DNA of 5,304 bases from Ardenticatenales bacterium (GTDB lineage Bacteria > Chloroflexota > Anaerolineae > Ardenticatenales > Ardenticatenaceae), in the NCBI GenBank assembly GCA_013812995.1, contig JACCSL010000030.1:1-5304 (forward strand), given 5' to 3'. Positions 1 through 5,182 of the stretch are shown piece after piece. The position numbers were made by a program, and so were the translations under genes. Below the pieces are notes generated by a model that ran no database searches, was not told the origin of the DNA, and saw nothing but the letters and a program-made list of their open reading frames with translations. Position 1 is the first letter of the stretch. Each line of letters begins with the position of its first letter.

Positions 1-287
1 CGATGGTGCAGCGCGTGCTGCGGGAACTACGGAACCTCAGCAGCGGCCAGCCGCAGAGTAGCCTCGCCTCGCTGGATGACCGGGAGATCGAGATTCTGCG
101 GCGGGTCTCGGCGGGCCAGACCAATCAGGCCATTGGCGATGCCCTACAACTCTCGGAGAAGACGATCAAGAATCAACTTTCCCTGATCTTCCAGAAACTC
201 CGCCTGGAGAATCGCACGCAGGCTGCCATCTTTGCGCTCCGCCACGGACTCGTCACGTTTGAAGAGCTGGATATCTGGCACCGTTAG
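1..287 (+). CDS. LuxR/NarL-type response regulator, C-terminal HTH part (5' end outside window)
   Basis: This is the DNA-binding half of a LuxR/GerE-family transcription regulator. The frame is open to the left edge, so the ATG at position 3 is probably an internal methionine. Counting from that ATG, residues 22-82 form the HTH domain: LDDREIEILRRVSAGQTN (scaffold helix and turn), then QLSEKTIKNQLSLIFQKL (recognition helix region), then ENRTQAAIFALRHGL. The order and spacing match the GerE signature, with Q where many members have H in the KNH motif. Residues 1-21 look like the linker that follows a receiver domain in NarL-type proteins, but no receiver residues are inside the window. A short tail (VTFEELDIWHR) follows the HTH. 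The TAG stop overlaps the TAA stop of the convergent polysaccharide gene. It may regulate the neighbouring locus; that is inference from position only. Confidence 0.88.
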   Translation, partial: MVQRVLRELRNLSSGQPQSSLASLDDREIEILRRVSAGQTNQAIGDALQLSEKTIKNQLSLIFQKLRLENRTQAAIFALRHGLVTFEELDIWHR

Positions 288-1723
288 TACGCCCCGCGCT
301 GGAATAATACAGTCGGGATTGTTTTGAGCAGAATCATCGTGTCCAGCATGGGCGACCACTGCTCGGTGTAGTAGATGTCGAGCAGCATCATCTCGTCGAA
401 GGTCACATCGCTGCGCCCGCTCACCTGCCAGAGACCCGTGAGCCCCGGCGCGGCCTCCAGCCGTTTACGATGCCACTCCTGATATTGAGCCACCTCGCTT
501 GGTAGGGCCGGGCGAGGGCCGATCAGACTCATATCTCCCTTGAGCACGTTCCAAAACTGCGGTAGCTCATCCAGACTCGTCTTGCGGATGAAAGCACCCA
601 CTCTTGTCACACGCGGATCGTTACGAATTTTGAAAAGCGGTCCGTCCGCCTCGTTTTTCGCGACCAGCTTTTGCACCTCACGCTCGGCACCTACGCGCAT
701 GGAGCGGAACTTATAGAGGGTAAAGAGCCGCCCGCCACGCCCCACGCGCGTCTGTTTGAAAAGAATGGAACCCGGAGAGTCCAGACGGATGGCGAGGGCA
801 ATGAGCAGCATGAGGGGGACCCCAACGAGCATAATCAGCGTCGTTGCCGTCAAATCAGTCAACCGTTTGAAGGCCAGATTGCCCCCCTTCAGAGCAGGTT
901 CTTGCATGGCAATGAGTGCAACTCCCTTAATTTCATCCAAGATAACGTGGGTCAACGATAGTTGAAAAAGGTCCGGCACGATACGCGTCTGGACCGCCTC
1001 CTGCTCGCAGTGCTCCAGAATCTCCATGATTTTGCGCTGGTACTGCCAGGGCAACGTGATAATCACCTTGTCTACCTGATGCTGGCGGACTAGGCAAGGA
1101 ATGTCGTCTGTGTTGCCCAGTGCGCGGAAGCGACCAATGTCGTGCTGCCGGTCCGGATTATCGTCCACGAATCCGATGACCTCATACCCGAGTTCTGGCT
1201 GGGCCACGATGTGGCGCATCAGCGTTCGCCCTAACTCGCCCCCACCCACGATCAGCGTTCGAGTCACTCCCACGCCCCGGCGTCGCAGCCATCCCAGCCA
1301 CCAGCGGATCAGCAGCCGTGACAATGACAGATAGACGACGATGAGCGCGGCGGCATAGGCAAAGATGAGCCGGGAGAAGGCGTAGGGACGATAGAAAAAG
1401 AAGAAAACCACTACCATCAGGATCGCTGTGGAGGTCGCGTTGGTAATGGAGTACACCTCGTCAAACCAGGTTGAGCCGCGCCGGGCCTTGTAGACGCCCT
1501 CCATATAGAGGTTAAGGAGAATAAGAAGTGTGAGCGCCACAGCCGTTGGGAAGTAGTCGCTGTAGGGCGTGTAAAAGCGAATCTCGACCCCCAGGCCGAT
1601 CTCCTGCTCGTAGCGTGCCCACCAGGCCGTGAAGAAGGCCAGATTGATCAGGAGCATGTCTACCCCGCGCAGAAGCCAGGGCAATCCTCCCCGCTCAATC
1701 AGTTGATTCCACCAGTGAATCAT
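284..1723 (-). CDS. Polyprenyl-phosphate sugar-1-phosphate transferase (EPS initiating enzyme, WcaJ/WbaP-like)
   Basis: This enzyme would transfer a hexose-1-phosphate from a UDP-sugar to undecaprenyl phosphate at the inner membrane, the first step of EPS repeat-unit assembly. Residue numbers count from the upstream ATG at 1729. Four hydrophobic helices lie near 17-37, 60-78, 98-115 and 119-140. A Rossmann-like CoA_binding_3 domain follows, with RTLIVGGGELG at 157-167 and GYEVIGFVDD at 181-190. A fifth hydrophobic segment at 291-314 precedes the catalytic bac_transf domain: KFRSMR at 340-345, then RKTSLDELPQFWNVLKGDMS at 382-401 with the Asp387-Glu388 pair (the catalytic dyad in PglC-type relatives), then LIGPRP and APGLTGLWQVSGRS. 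At 479-481 residues it has full family length. I chose the ATG at 1723 because GGAAGG at 1730-1735 lies six bases before it, whereas it directly abuts the ATG at 1729. Which sugar it uses (glucose, galactose or other) cannot be read from the sequence. Confidence 0.95.
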   Translation of the reverse strand: MIHWWNQLIERGGLPWLLRGVDMLLINLAFFTAWWARYEQEIGLGVEIRFYTPYSDYFPTAVALTLLILLNLYMEGVYKARRGSTWFDEVYSITNATSTAILMVVVFFFFYRPYAFSRLIFAYAAALIVVYLSLSRLLIRWWLGWLRRRGVGVTRTLIVGGGELGRTLMRHIVAQPELGYEVIGFVDDNPDRQHDIGRFRALGNTDDIPCLVRQHQVDKVIITLPWQYQRKIMEILEHCEQEAVQTRIVPDLFQLSLTHVILDEIKGVALIAMQEPALKGGNLAFKRLTDLTATTLIMLVGVPLMLLIALAIRLDSPGSILFKQTRVGRGGRLFTLYKFRSMRVGAEREVQKLVAKNEADGPLFKIRNDPRVTRVGAFIRKTSLDELPQFWNVLKGDMSLIGPRPALPSEVAQYQEWHRKRLEAAPGLTGLWQVSGRSDVTFDEMMLLDIYYTEQWSPMLDTMILLKTIPTVLFQRGAY

Positions 1724-1725
1724 AG

Positions 1726-2883
1726 TCATCCTTCCAGCACCCGCTGATAGACAGCGGCCTGAGTAGCAGCACTATTGCGCCATTGAAAACGGGCGGCCTG
1801 AGCCAGCCCCTGCGCCCGACAACTCGCCTGGGCCGAGGGGTCCGTTAGCAAAGCCACCATCGCCTCGGCCAGGGCCTCTTCATCGTCCGGCGATACCATT
1901 CGCCCGGCATCCCCGACGACTTCCACAAGGCTGGTGGCATGGCTCACAATTACGGGCGTCCCGCAGGCCATCGCCTCCAATGGGGGAAGACCAAAACCCT
2001 CGTACCGACTCGGGTATACGAAAAGCTCCGCCGCCGCATACCAGAGCGCCAGCTCGTCCTGCGGAACGAAGCCCGGAAAGTGTACCTCATCGCCCAGCCC
2101 CAGCCGCTCCACCTCGGCGAAGATCTCATCGAAGCCCCACCCCTTGCCGCCCGCCAGAACGAGTTTTACCCCCGGAACCCGCCGCCGGATCGCTGCGAAG
2201 GCATGGATGAGCGCCGGAACATTCTTGCGCGGCTCTAGCGTTCCCACGTAGAGCACGAAGCGCTCGGGCAGTCCGCGTCGTCGGCGAAAGTCATCGACCT
2301 CCGACGCGCTAGGCGGCGTCGCAAAGGCTGGGTCCAGCCCTGGATAGACCACCGTGATTTTCTCCAGCGGCACTCCGAGCTGTCGGGCGATGTCCTCCCT
2401 GCCATGCTCGGCGATGGCGCAGAGATGGGTGGCGCGGCGGGCACTCACCTGCGTCATCGTGCGCAGGTAGAGGCGGTTCAGCGGGCGGAATGCCTCCGGG
2501 ACGTGCAGGAAGGTCAGATCGTAGATCGTGGCAATGGCGGGCAGCGTCAGCCAGAGCGGCAGCACAAAGGCCATGCCGTGCAGCAGGTCGGGGCGCACCC
2601 GCGCGACCCCGTAGGGTTGCAAGAGTTGCTCCCAGAGAATCCGCACCGCAGGGCGACTCGTCGGGAGCGGCGTCAGGCGGCGCGTGAGGCCCGCTAGCTC
2701 GCCGCCGGGTTCGCTCATCCAGGCGGTATATCGAAAGTCACTGACGAGGGGAAGGTGGCGCAGAAGCTGGTAGATATACGTCGATATTCCTGCGCTGCGA
2801 TAGCTGTTGCCCAGAGCCAGCAGGTGGGCATTCAGCCCGATATGAGGCTTTTCTTGGTGCGCGAGGTGGTATCTGCGAGTCAT
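1726..2883 (-). CDS. GT4-type (family 1 domain) glycosyltransferase
   Basis: This is a retaining GT-B glycosyltransferase of 385 residues, probably cytoplasmic or peripheral to the membrane, adding one sugar from a nucleotide-sugar donor to a lipid-linked oligosaccharide. The N-terminal acceptor domain starts with HIGLNAHLLALG at residues 14-25 and includes RSAGISTYIYQLL (29-41) and IYDLTFLHVPEAF (120-132). The C-terminal donor domain shows FVLYVGTLEPRKN at 209-221, with Arg219 and Lys220 in the phosphate-binding position, VHFPGFVPQDEL at 267-278, and the E-x7-E motif YEGFGLPPLEAMACGTP with Glu295 and Glu303. The ATG at 2883 is preceded by a consensus extended -10 box and no Shine-Dalgarno, suggesting a leaderless message. 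The TGA stop overlaps the next gene's first possible ATG, placing both in one operon. Sequence resembles mannosyl- or rhamnosyltransferases of this family, but the sugar cannot be assigned. Confidence 0.94.
   Translation of the reverse strand: MTRRYHLAHQEKPHIGLNAHLLALGNSYRSAGISTYIYQLLRHLPLVSDFRYTAWMSEPGGELAGLTRRLTPLPTSRPAVRILWEQLLQPYGVARVRPDLLHGMAFVLPLWLTLPAIATIYDLTFLHVPEAFRPLNRLYLRTMTQVSARRATHLCAIAEHGREDIARQLGVPLEKITVVYPGLDPAFATPPSASEVDDFRRRRGLPERFVLYVGTLEPRKNVPALIHAFAAIRRRVPGVKLVLAGGKGWGFDEIFAEVERLGLGDEVHFPGFVPQDELALWYAAAELFVYPSRYEGFGLPPLEAMACGTPVIVSHATSLVEVVGDAGRMVSPDDEEALAEAMVALLTDPSAQASCRAQGLAQAARFQWRNSAATQAAVYQRVLEG
1730..1735 (-). promoter_or_regulatory. Shine-Dalgarno inside the upstream gene that decides the start of the phosphotransferase
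   Basis: Read on the minus strand, GGAAGG forms the last sense codons (Glu-Gly) of the glycosyltransferase gene and lies immediately before ATGACTATG. The spacing to the first ATG (1729) is zero and to the second ATG (1723) is six bases, so the second is the better initiator. The first ATG overlaps the upstream TGA stop. Either way, translation of the two genes is likely coupled. Confidence 0.6.
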
Positions 2884-2891
2884 GGGGGCGG

Positions 2892-2900
2892 ATTATAGCA
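2892..2900 (-). promoter_or_regulatory. Extended -10 promoter (TGCTATAAT) for the glycosyltransferase operon, apparently leaderless
   Basis: On the minus strand the sequence reads GTGCTATAATCCGCCCCC and then ATG at 2883. TGC-TATAAT is a perfect extended -10 element. Transcription would normally start six to eight bases past it, which is within about two bases of the ATG, so the message would have almost no leader. No Shine-Dalgarno fits between. A -35 at 17 bp spacing is poor (GTTCCC); an extended -10 can work without one. The same layout with the same spacing precedes the GNAT gene. Confidence 0.65.
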
Positions 2901-2925
2901 CAGGAACGGAAAAGGGGAACGGAAA

Positions 2926-2960
2926 GTCAAAAGTCAAAAGTCAAAAGTCAAAAGTCAAAA
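2926..2960 (+). repeat. Tandem heptamer array, five perfect GTCAAAA copies
   Basis: Five identical copies of GTCAAAA run head to tail with no interruption, starting at 2926, 2933, 2940, 2947 and 2954. The array is preceded by GAACGGAAA (2917-2925) and followed by GGAACGG. Such short tandem heptamers are known from cyanobacteria and some other filamentous bacteria, where they vary in copy number. On the minus strand each unit junction reads TTGACT, close to a -35 box, but the nearest copy is 27 bp from the -10 of the downstream gene, which is too far for normal promoter geometry. Confidence 0.95.
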
Positions 2961-2998
2961 GGAACGGCAGACGGCGAAAGGAACGCCAGACGGCACGA
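2961..2998 (+). repeat. Imperfect 19-bp direct repeat (GGAACGSCAGACGGC)
   Basis: Two adjacent 19-base units, 2961-2979 and 2980-2998, match at 15 of 19 positions and share the core GGAACG-CAGACGGC. The motif GGAACGG also occurs at 2903-2909 and 2916-2922, so the stretch from about 2903 to 2998 is built largely from copies of this short module interleaved with the heptamer array. Confidence 0.75.
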
Positions 2999-3164
2999 CA
3001 TAGCTCCTACAGAGAAAAGGTGAAGGCAAGGAAGTGAAAGTAGTAGCGGTAAGGGCAGGCTGTTGTTTGGTCTATGAATCACCTGTTGTCTGAGCGACTA
3101 CCCCACAACATCTCCTCGGCAATCGTGGGGACAAACAAAGTAAGCATAGAGGCATTGGCTTTAT

Positions 3165-3192
3165 TTTTGCCTTTTGCCCTTTGCCTTTTGCC
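3165..3192 (-). repeat. Tandem heptamer array, four GGCAAAA-type copies
   Basis: Read on the minus strand, this is four in-phase heptamers GGCAAAA, GGCAAAG, GGCAAAA and GGCAAAA. They are preceded by GAACGGAAA (3201 to 3193), which directly follows the TAA stop of the glycosyltransferase gene. It is the inverted counterpart of the GTCAAAA array at 2926-2960: the shared frame is GAACGGAAA followed by G[T/G]CAAAR units. Confidence 0.9.
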
Positions 3193-3201
3193 TTTCCGTT
3201 C

Positions 3202-4332
3202 TTATGCCTGCTGGCCGCAGAGAATCTCTTCGTAAAGCTGGTGGGTGTGGCGGGCGATGGCGCTCTGGGTGAAATGGGAGATGACGCGGCGTCGCCCGGC
3301 ATGGGCGAGGCGCTGGCGCAGCGGCGCATCGAGCATCAGGAGGCGGAGCGCGCCCTGGAGCGCCTCGATGTTGGACTCGGGCACCACGAGCCCCGCCTCG
3401 CCGATGACATGGGGAATCTCGCCGCTGTCGCTGCCAACGACGACCACGCCGGAGGCCATCGCCTCGATCAGCACGCGGCCAAATTGCTCCTTCCAGTTCG
3501 AGCGGGTGAGAGAGGGGAGAACAAAGACATCGATCTCTCGATAGAACCTTCCCATCTCCGTCGAGGGTAAGGGGGGGAGGAATGCTACCTGAGCCTGGAT
3601 TCCCAGCGCCTGCGCCCGCGCCTCCAGCGCAGCCTGGGCGGGGCCGCTGCCACGCATCTCGCAGCGCCACGGGAGACCCTGGAGGCCCGCGAGCGCATCC
3701 AGCAGGAGGTGCAGTCCCTTTTCCTCCACAAAGCGGCCCGCGTAGCCAAAGACGATGGGCGACGTATCCTGCGAGGCTGTTCGCTCTAATCGCTGCCCCA
3801 TCTCGAAGAGGCGCAGGTCTACGCCGAACTGCGGGATGACGGAGGTGGCCCCCAGGTATCCCTTCTGGCGGAGCACCTGCTGCGCGTCCTCGTTGCCCGC
3901 GATGGCGTGGACCGCATGGTTGAAGACCCACTGCTCCATCCAGCGGAAGGGCGGCGGATAGTGGCGCAGTAGGTTCTGCCACGTGAAGAAGAGGAAGGGA
4001 ATCTTGCGTCGGTGCGCCTCCCACGCCGCGTGGAAGGTCGCGAAGTTGTACGCTTCCTCGTCGATATGGAAGAGGTCGGGGCGAATCTCATCCAGTAGGC
4101 GGCCAATCGTCGGGTAGAAGTGCGTGTGGAAGGAGCCATTGAAGAAGATCGGCAGCACGGAGAGTGTGTAGCCCTCGGTGTGGGCGCGCTCCAGCCGACT
4201 CTCACCTCGCTCGTCCTTCCACGAGGGGGGGACTGCCGCCACCAGGCTGAGTGTCCCATTGGCGGCCAATGCTTCCATCTTGGTCTGATAGGCACCAACG
4301 ACCAGCGCCTTGGAGAGATAAAGAATTTTCAT
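3202..4332 (-). CDS. GT4-type (family 1 domain) glycosyltransferase
   Basis: This is a second GT-B retaining glycosyltransferase, 376 residues from the ATG at 4332. The protein begins MKILYLSKALVVGAYQTKME, a normal first beta strand for the family. The acceptor domain includes RPDLFHIDEEAYNFATF at 84-100 and FLFFTWQNL at 113-121, a form common in EPS-cluster glycosyltransferases. The donor domain has IVFGYAGRFVEEKGL at 193-207, with Arg200 and Lys205 as likely phosphate contacts, then IDVFVLPSLTRSNWKEQFGR at 267-286, and the E-x7-E pair Glu282/Glu290. The frame is open up to 4491, but those 53 extra residues overlap the acetyltransferase gene, are Cys/Arg-rich and lie before the natural start. 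The ATG overlaps the upstream gene's TGA as ATGA, implying coupled translation. The gene ends exactly where a heptamer repeat begins. Donor and acceptor sugars are unknown. Confidence 0.93.
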   Translation of the reverse strand: MKILYLSKALVVGAYQTKMEALAANGTLSLVAAVPPSWKDERGESRLERAHTEGYTLSVLPIFFNGSFHTHFYPTIGRLLDEIRPDLFHIDEEAYNFATFHAAWEAHRRKIPFLFFTWQNLLRHYPPPFRWMEQWVFNHAVHAIAGNEDAQQVLRQKGYLGATSVIPQFGVDLRLFEMGQRLERTASQDTSPIVFGYAGRFVEEKGLHLLLDALAGLQGLPWRCEMRGSGPAQAALEARAQALGIQAQVAFLPPLPSTEMGRFYREIDVFVLPSLTRSNWKEQFGRVLIEAMASGVVVVGSDSGEIPHVIGEAGLVVPESNIEALQGALRLLMLDAPLRQRLAHAGRRRVISHFTQSAIARHTHQLYEEILCGQQA

Positions 4333-4790
4333 GGTGGGGAAAGCATTTTCTCCAGCAGGATGCGCGGCCTGCCGTGCGCGTAGAAGTTGTCGTCGCGCTG
4401 TCGGACAGTGAAGCCGTGGCGTTGATAGAAAGCGTTGGTACCAACAAAGGTCACATCGTGGTCGGCAGGGACAGTGCTGAGTTGAAGCCACAGCACACTT
4501 CGTTCCAACAGTAGCTGCTCCAGGGTCGCCAGCAGTAGGCTTCCGATGCCCCGGTCCTGTTTTTCTGGCAGGACGCCAAGCCAGGAGAGTTCGGCGCGCT
4601 CCCCGACCATGTGATGGGTGAGAAAGCCGACCACCTGGTTATTTTCCAGGGCAACGAGGCCCTCCTGCTCGCGCAGGTCGATGGCGAGCGCCATCTGGTC
4701 CAGGGGACGGAACCACGCGGCAAGGGTGCGGGCCACGGCCAGCACCTCGGGTTGATCTTGCGGCATCAGCGGGTGAATCTGAATCGACAT
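4329..4790 (-). CDS. GNAT-family N-acetyltransferase
   Basis: This 153-residue protein would transfer an acyl group from acetyl-CoA to an amine in the cytoplasm. The family's fold is visible: VVGFLTHHMVGERAELSWLG at 53-72 forms the central strands, and LPEKQDRGIGSLLL at 74-87 is the CoA-binding motif A, with Gln78, Gly81 and Gly83 in the Q/R-x-x-G-x-G/A pattern. NAFYQRHGF at 119-127 is the usual C-terminal element with Tyr122. I prefer the ATG at 4790 over the in-frame GTG at 4808, because the GTG falls inside a promoter-like sequence that has the same spacing to ATG as the one before the 2883 gene. The stop overlaps the start of the glycosyltransferase. Its substrate is unknown: it may acetylate an amino sugar of the polymer, or be an unrelated passenger. 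Confidence 0.88.
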   Translation of the reverse strand: MSIQIHPLMPQDQPEVLAVARTLAAWFRPLDQMALAIDLREQEGLVALENNQVVGFLTHHMVGERAELSWLGVLPEKQDRGIGSLLLATLEQLLLERSVLWLQLSTVPADHDVTFVGTNAFYQRHGFTVRQRDDNFYAHGRPRILLEKMLSPP

Positions 4791-4798
4791 AGCCCGAA

Positions 4799-4827
4799 GT
4801 TGTAGCACGAGAGCGGTATCGCGTAAA
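4799..4827 (-). promoter_or_regulatory. Promoter for the GNAT-glycosyltransferase pair, apparently leaderless
   Basis: On the minus strand, TTTACG (4827-4822), a 17-bp spacer, and TACAAC (4804-4799) preceded by TGC form an extended -10 promoter with a 4/6 -35 match. The start point would fall next to the ATG at 4790. GTGCTACAAC begins exactly 18 bases before that ATG, the same distance as GTGCTATAAT before the ATG at 2883. No Shine-Dalgarno is seen. Confidence 0.55.
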
Positions 4828-4842
4828 GCTTAGCCTCTGCGT

Positions 4843-4848
4843 TAAAAT
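4843..4848 (+). promoter_or_regulatory. Possible -10 box for the SUKH-like gene
   Basis: TAAAAT is the best -10-like hexamer in the divergent intergenic gap on this strand, but no good -35 lies 16-18 bp upstream. An alternative pair is TTCAAA (4854-4859) with TAAAAC (4876-4881) at 16 bp spacing. Neither is strong, and the gene's promoter remains uncertain. Confidence 0.25.
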
Positions 4849-4907
4849 AGAGGTTCAAAAGCCAGGCTGACCGTCTAAAACATGGACCCCAAAGTGAAGC
4901 AGGAGAC

Positions 4908-4913
4908 AAGGAA
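4908..4913 (+). promoter_or_regulatory. Shine-Dalgarno of the SUKH-like gene
   Basis: AAGGAA lies five bases before the ATG at 4919. This gene therefore has a normal ribosome binding site and a leader, unlike the two apparently leaderless genes on the other strand. An AGGAG at 4901-4905 is too far away (13 bases) to serve. Confidence 0.6.
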
Positions 4914-4918
4914 TCATT

Positions 4919-5182
4919 ATGGACTTTGAGAAGATATATCTTGTAAGCGCGAACCTGGAAGTTGCAAGCGCAGATGATGTAAAGAGATTAGAGGAGCATT
5001 TAGGAGTCGATATGCCTGTTGGCTATGCCAACTATGTCATGAGGTTGGGAAGGGGAACCTATTGCGATTACCTACGTGTTCACCTGCCAGAACAAATCTT
5101 ATATGAATATAGGATCGTACAGGAGCGACTGAAACAACATTATTTTTGGGAGGATATCGACAGCATAGATAAGAGCCAGTAA
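4919..5182 (+). CDS. SMI1/KNR4 (SUKH)-like domain protein, probably truncated at the C-terminus
   Basis: The 87-residue product looks like the N-terminal part of a SUKH-superfamily domain. Residues 18-43 (from ADDVKRLEEHLG through MPVGYANYVMRLG) match the typical pattern of a leading helix, then lP-x-x-Y, then a helix. GRGTYCDYLRVHLPEQIL at 44-61 matches the strand region and the following helix. Full SUKH domains usually run to about 120-150 residues with further beta strands; here the protein stops at IDKSQ, inside the expected fold. The codons are richer in A and T (ATA, TTA, AGA, AGG) than in the neighbouring genes, suggesting horizontal acquisition. Many SUKH proteins act as immunity proteins against secreted toxins; others have different roles. 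No partner toxin is visible here. The stop is TAA followed at once by TAG, and it may have been supplied by an insertion sequence end. Confidence 0.6.
   Translation: MDFEKIYLVSANLEVASADDVKRLEEHLGVDMPVGYANYVMRLGRGTYCDYLRVHLPEQILYEYRIVQERLKQHYFWEDIDSIDKSQ

Larger units (their letters stand above)
2884..3201. other. Repeat-rich intergenic region between the two glycosyltransferase genes
   Basis: This 318-base gap contains no convincing gene. Its left end holds the promoter of the 2883 gene, then a GTCAAAA array. Its right end is a TTTTGCC array that abuts the TAA stop of the 4332-3202 gene. Between them (about 2999-3163) is unique sequence with short inverted repeats: CCCCAC (3101-3106) with GTGGGG (3125-3130), and TTGTTTG (3063-3069) with CAAACAA (3132-3138). 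Short open frames cross it on the minus strand, but they are low-complexity Lys/Gln/Gly-rich readings of the repeats. I see no intrinsic terminator with a T tract, although the inverted arrays could fold in RNA. Confidence 0.7.

Noticed and set aside
2925..2930. TTGACT in the heptamer array as a -35 box for the 2883 gene
   Set aside because: The spacer to the -10 is 27 bp, well outside the usual 16-18 bp, and the extended -10 does not need it.
2926..2960. CRISPR-like array
   Set aside because: Units are 7 bp and contiguous with no spacers; this is a simple tandem repeat.
3072..3200. Possible small minus-strand genes in the spacer, such as a 22-codon frame ending near 3082
   Set aside because: No ribosome binding site, no recognisable product, and part of the reading is low-complexity translation of heptamer repeats.
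3161..4024. Long minus-strand frame of 287 codons overlapping the second glycosyltransferase
   Set aside because: It is Pro/Arg/Gly-rich, has no recognisable domain, and runs into the heptamer repeat. It is an out-of-frame shadow of a clear GT4 gene in GC-rich DNA.
4333..4491. N-terminal extension of the second glycosyltransferase to an upstream start at 4491
   Set aside because: The extension overlaps the GNAT gene by about 160 bases, is Cys/Arg-rich and lies before the natural MKILYLSK first strand.
4882..4929. Fifteen-codon plus-strand mini-ORF overlapping the SUKH-like start
   Set aside because: It has no good ribosome binding site and no sign of a leader-peptide composition; probably chance.
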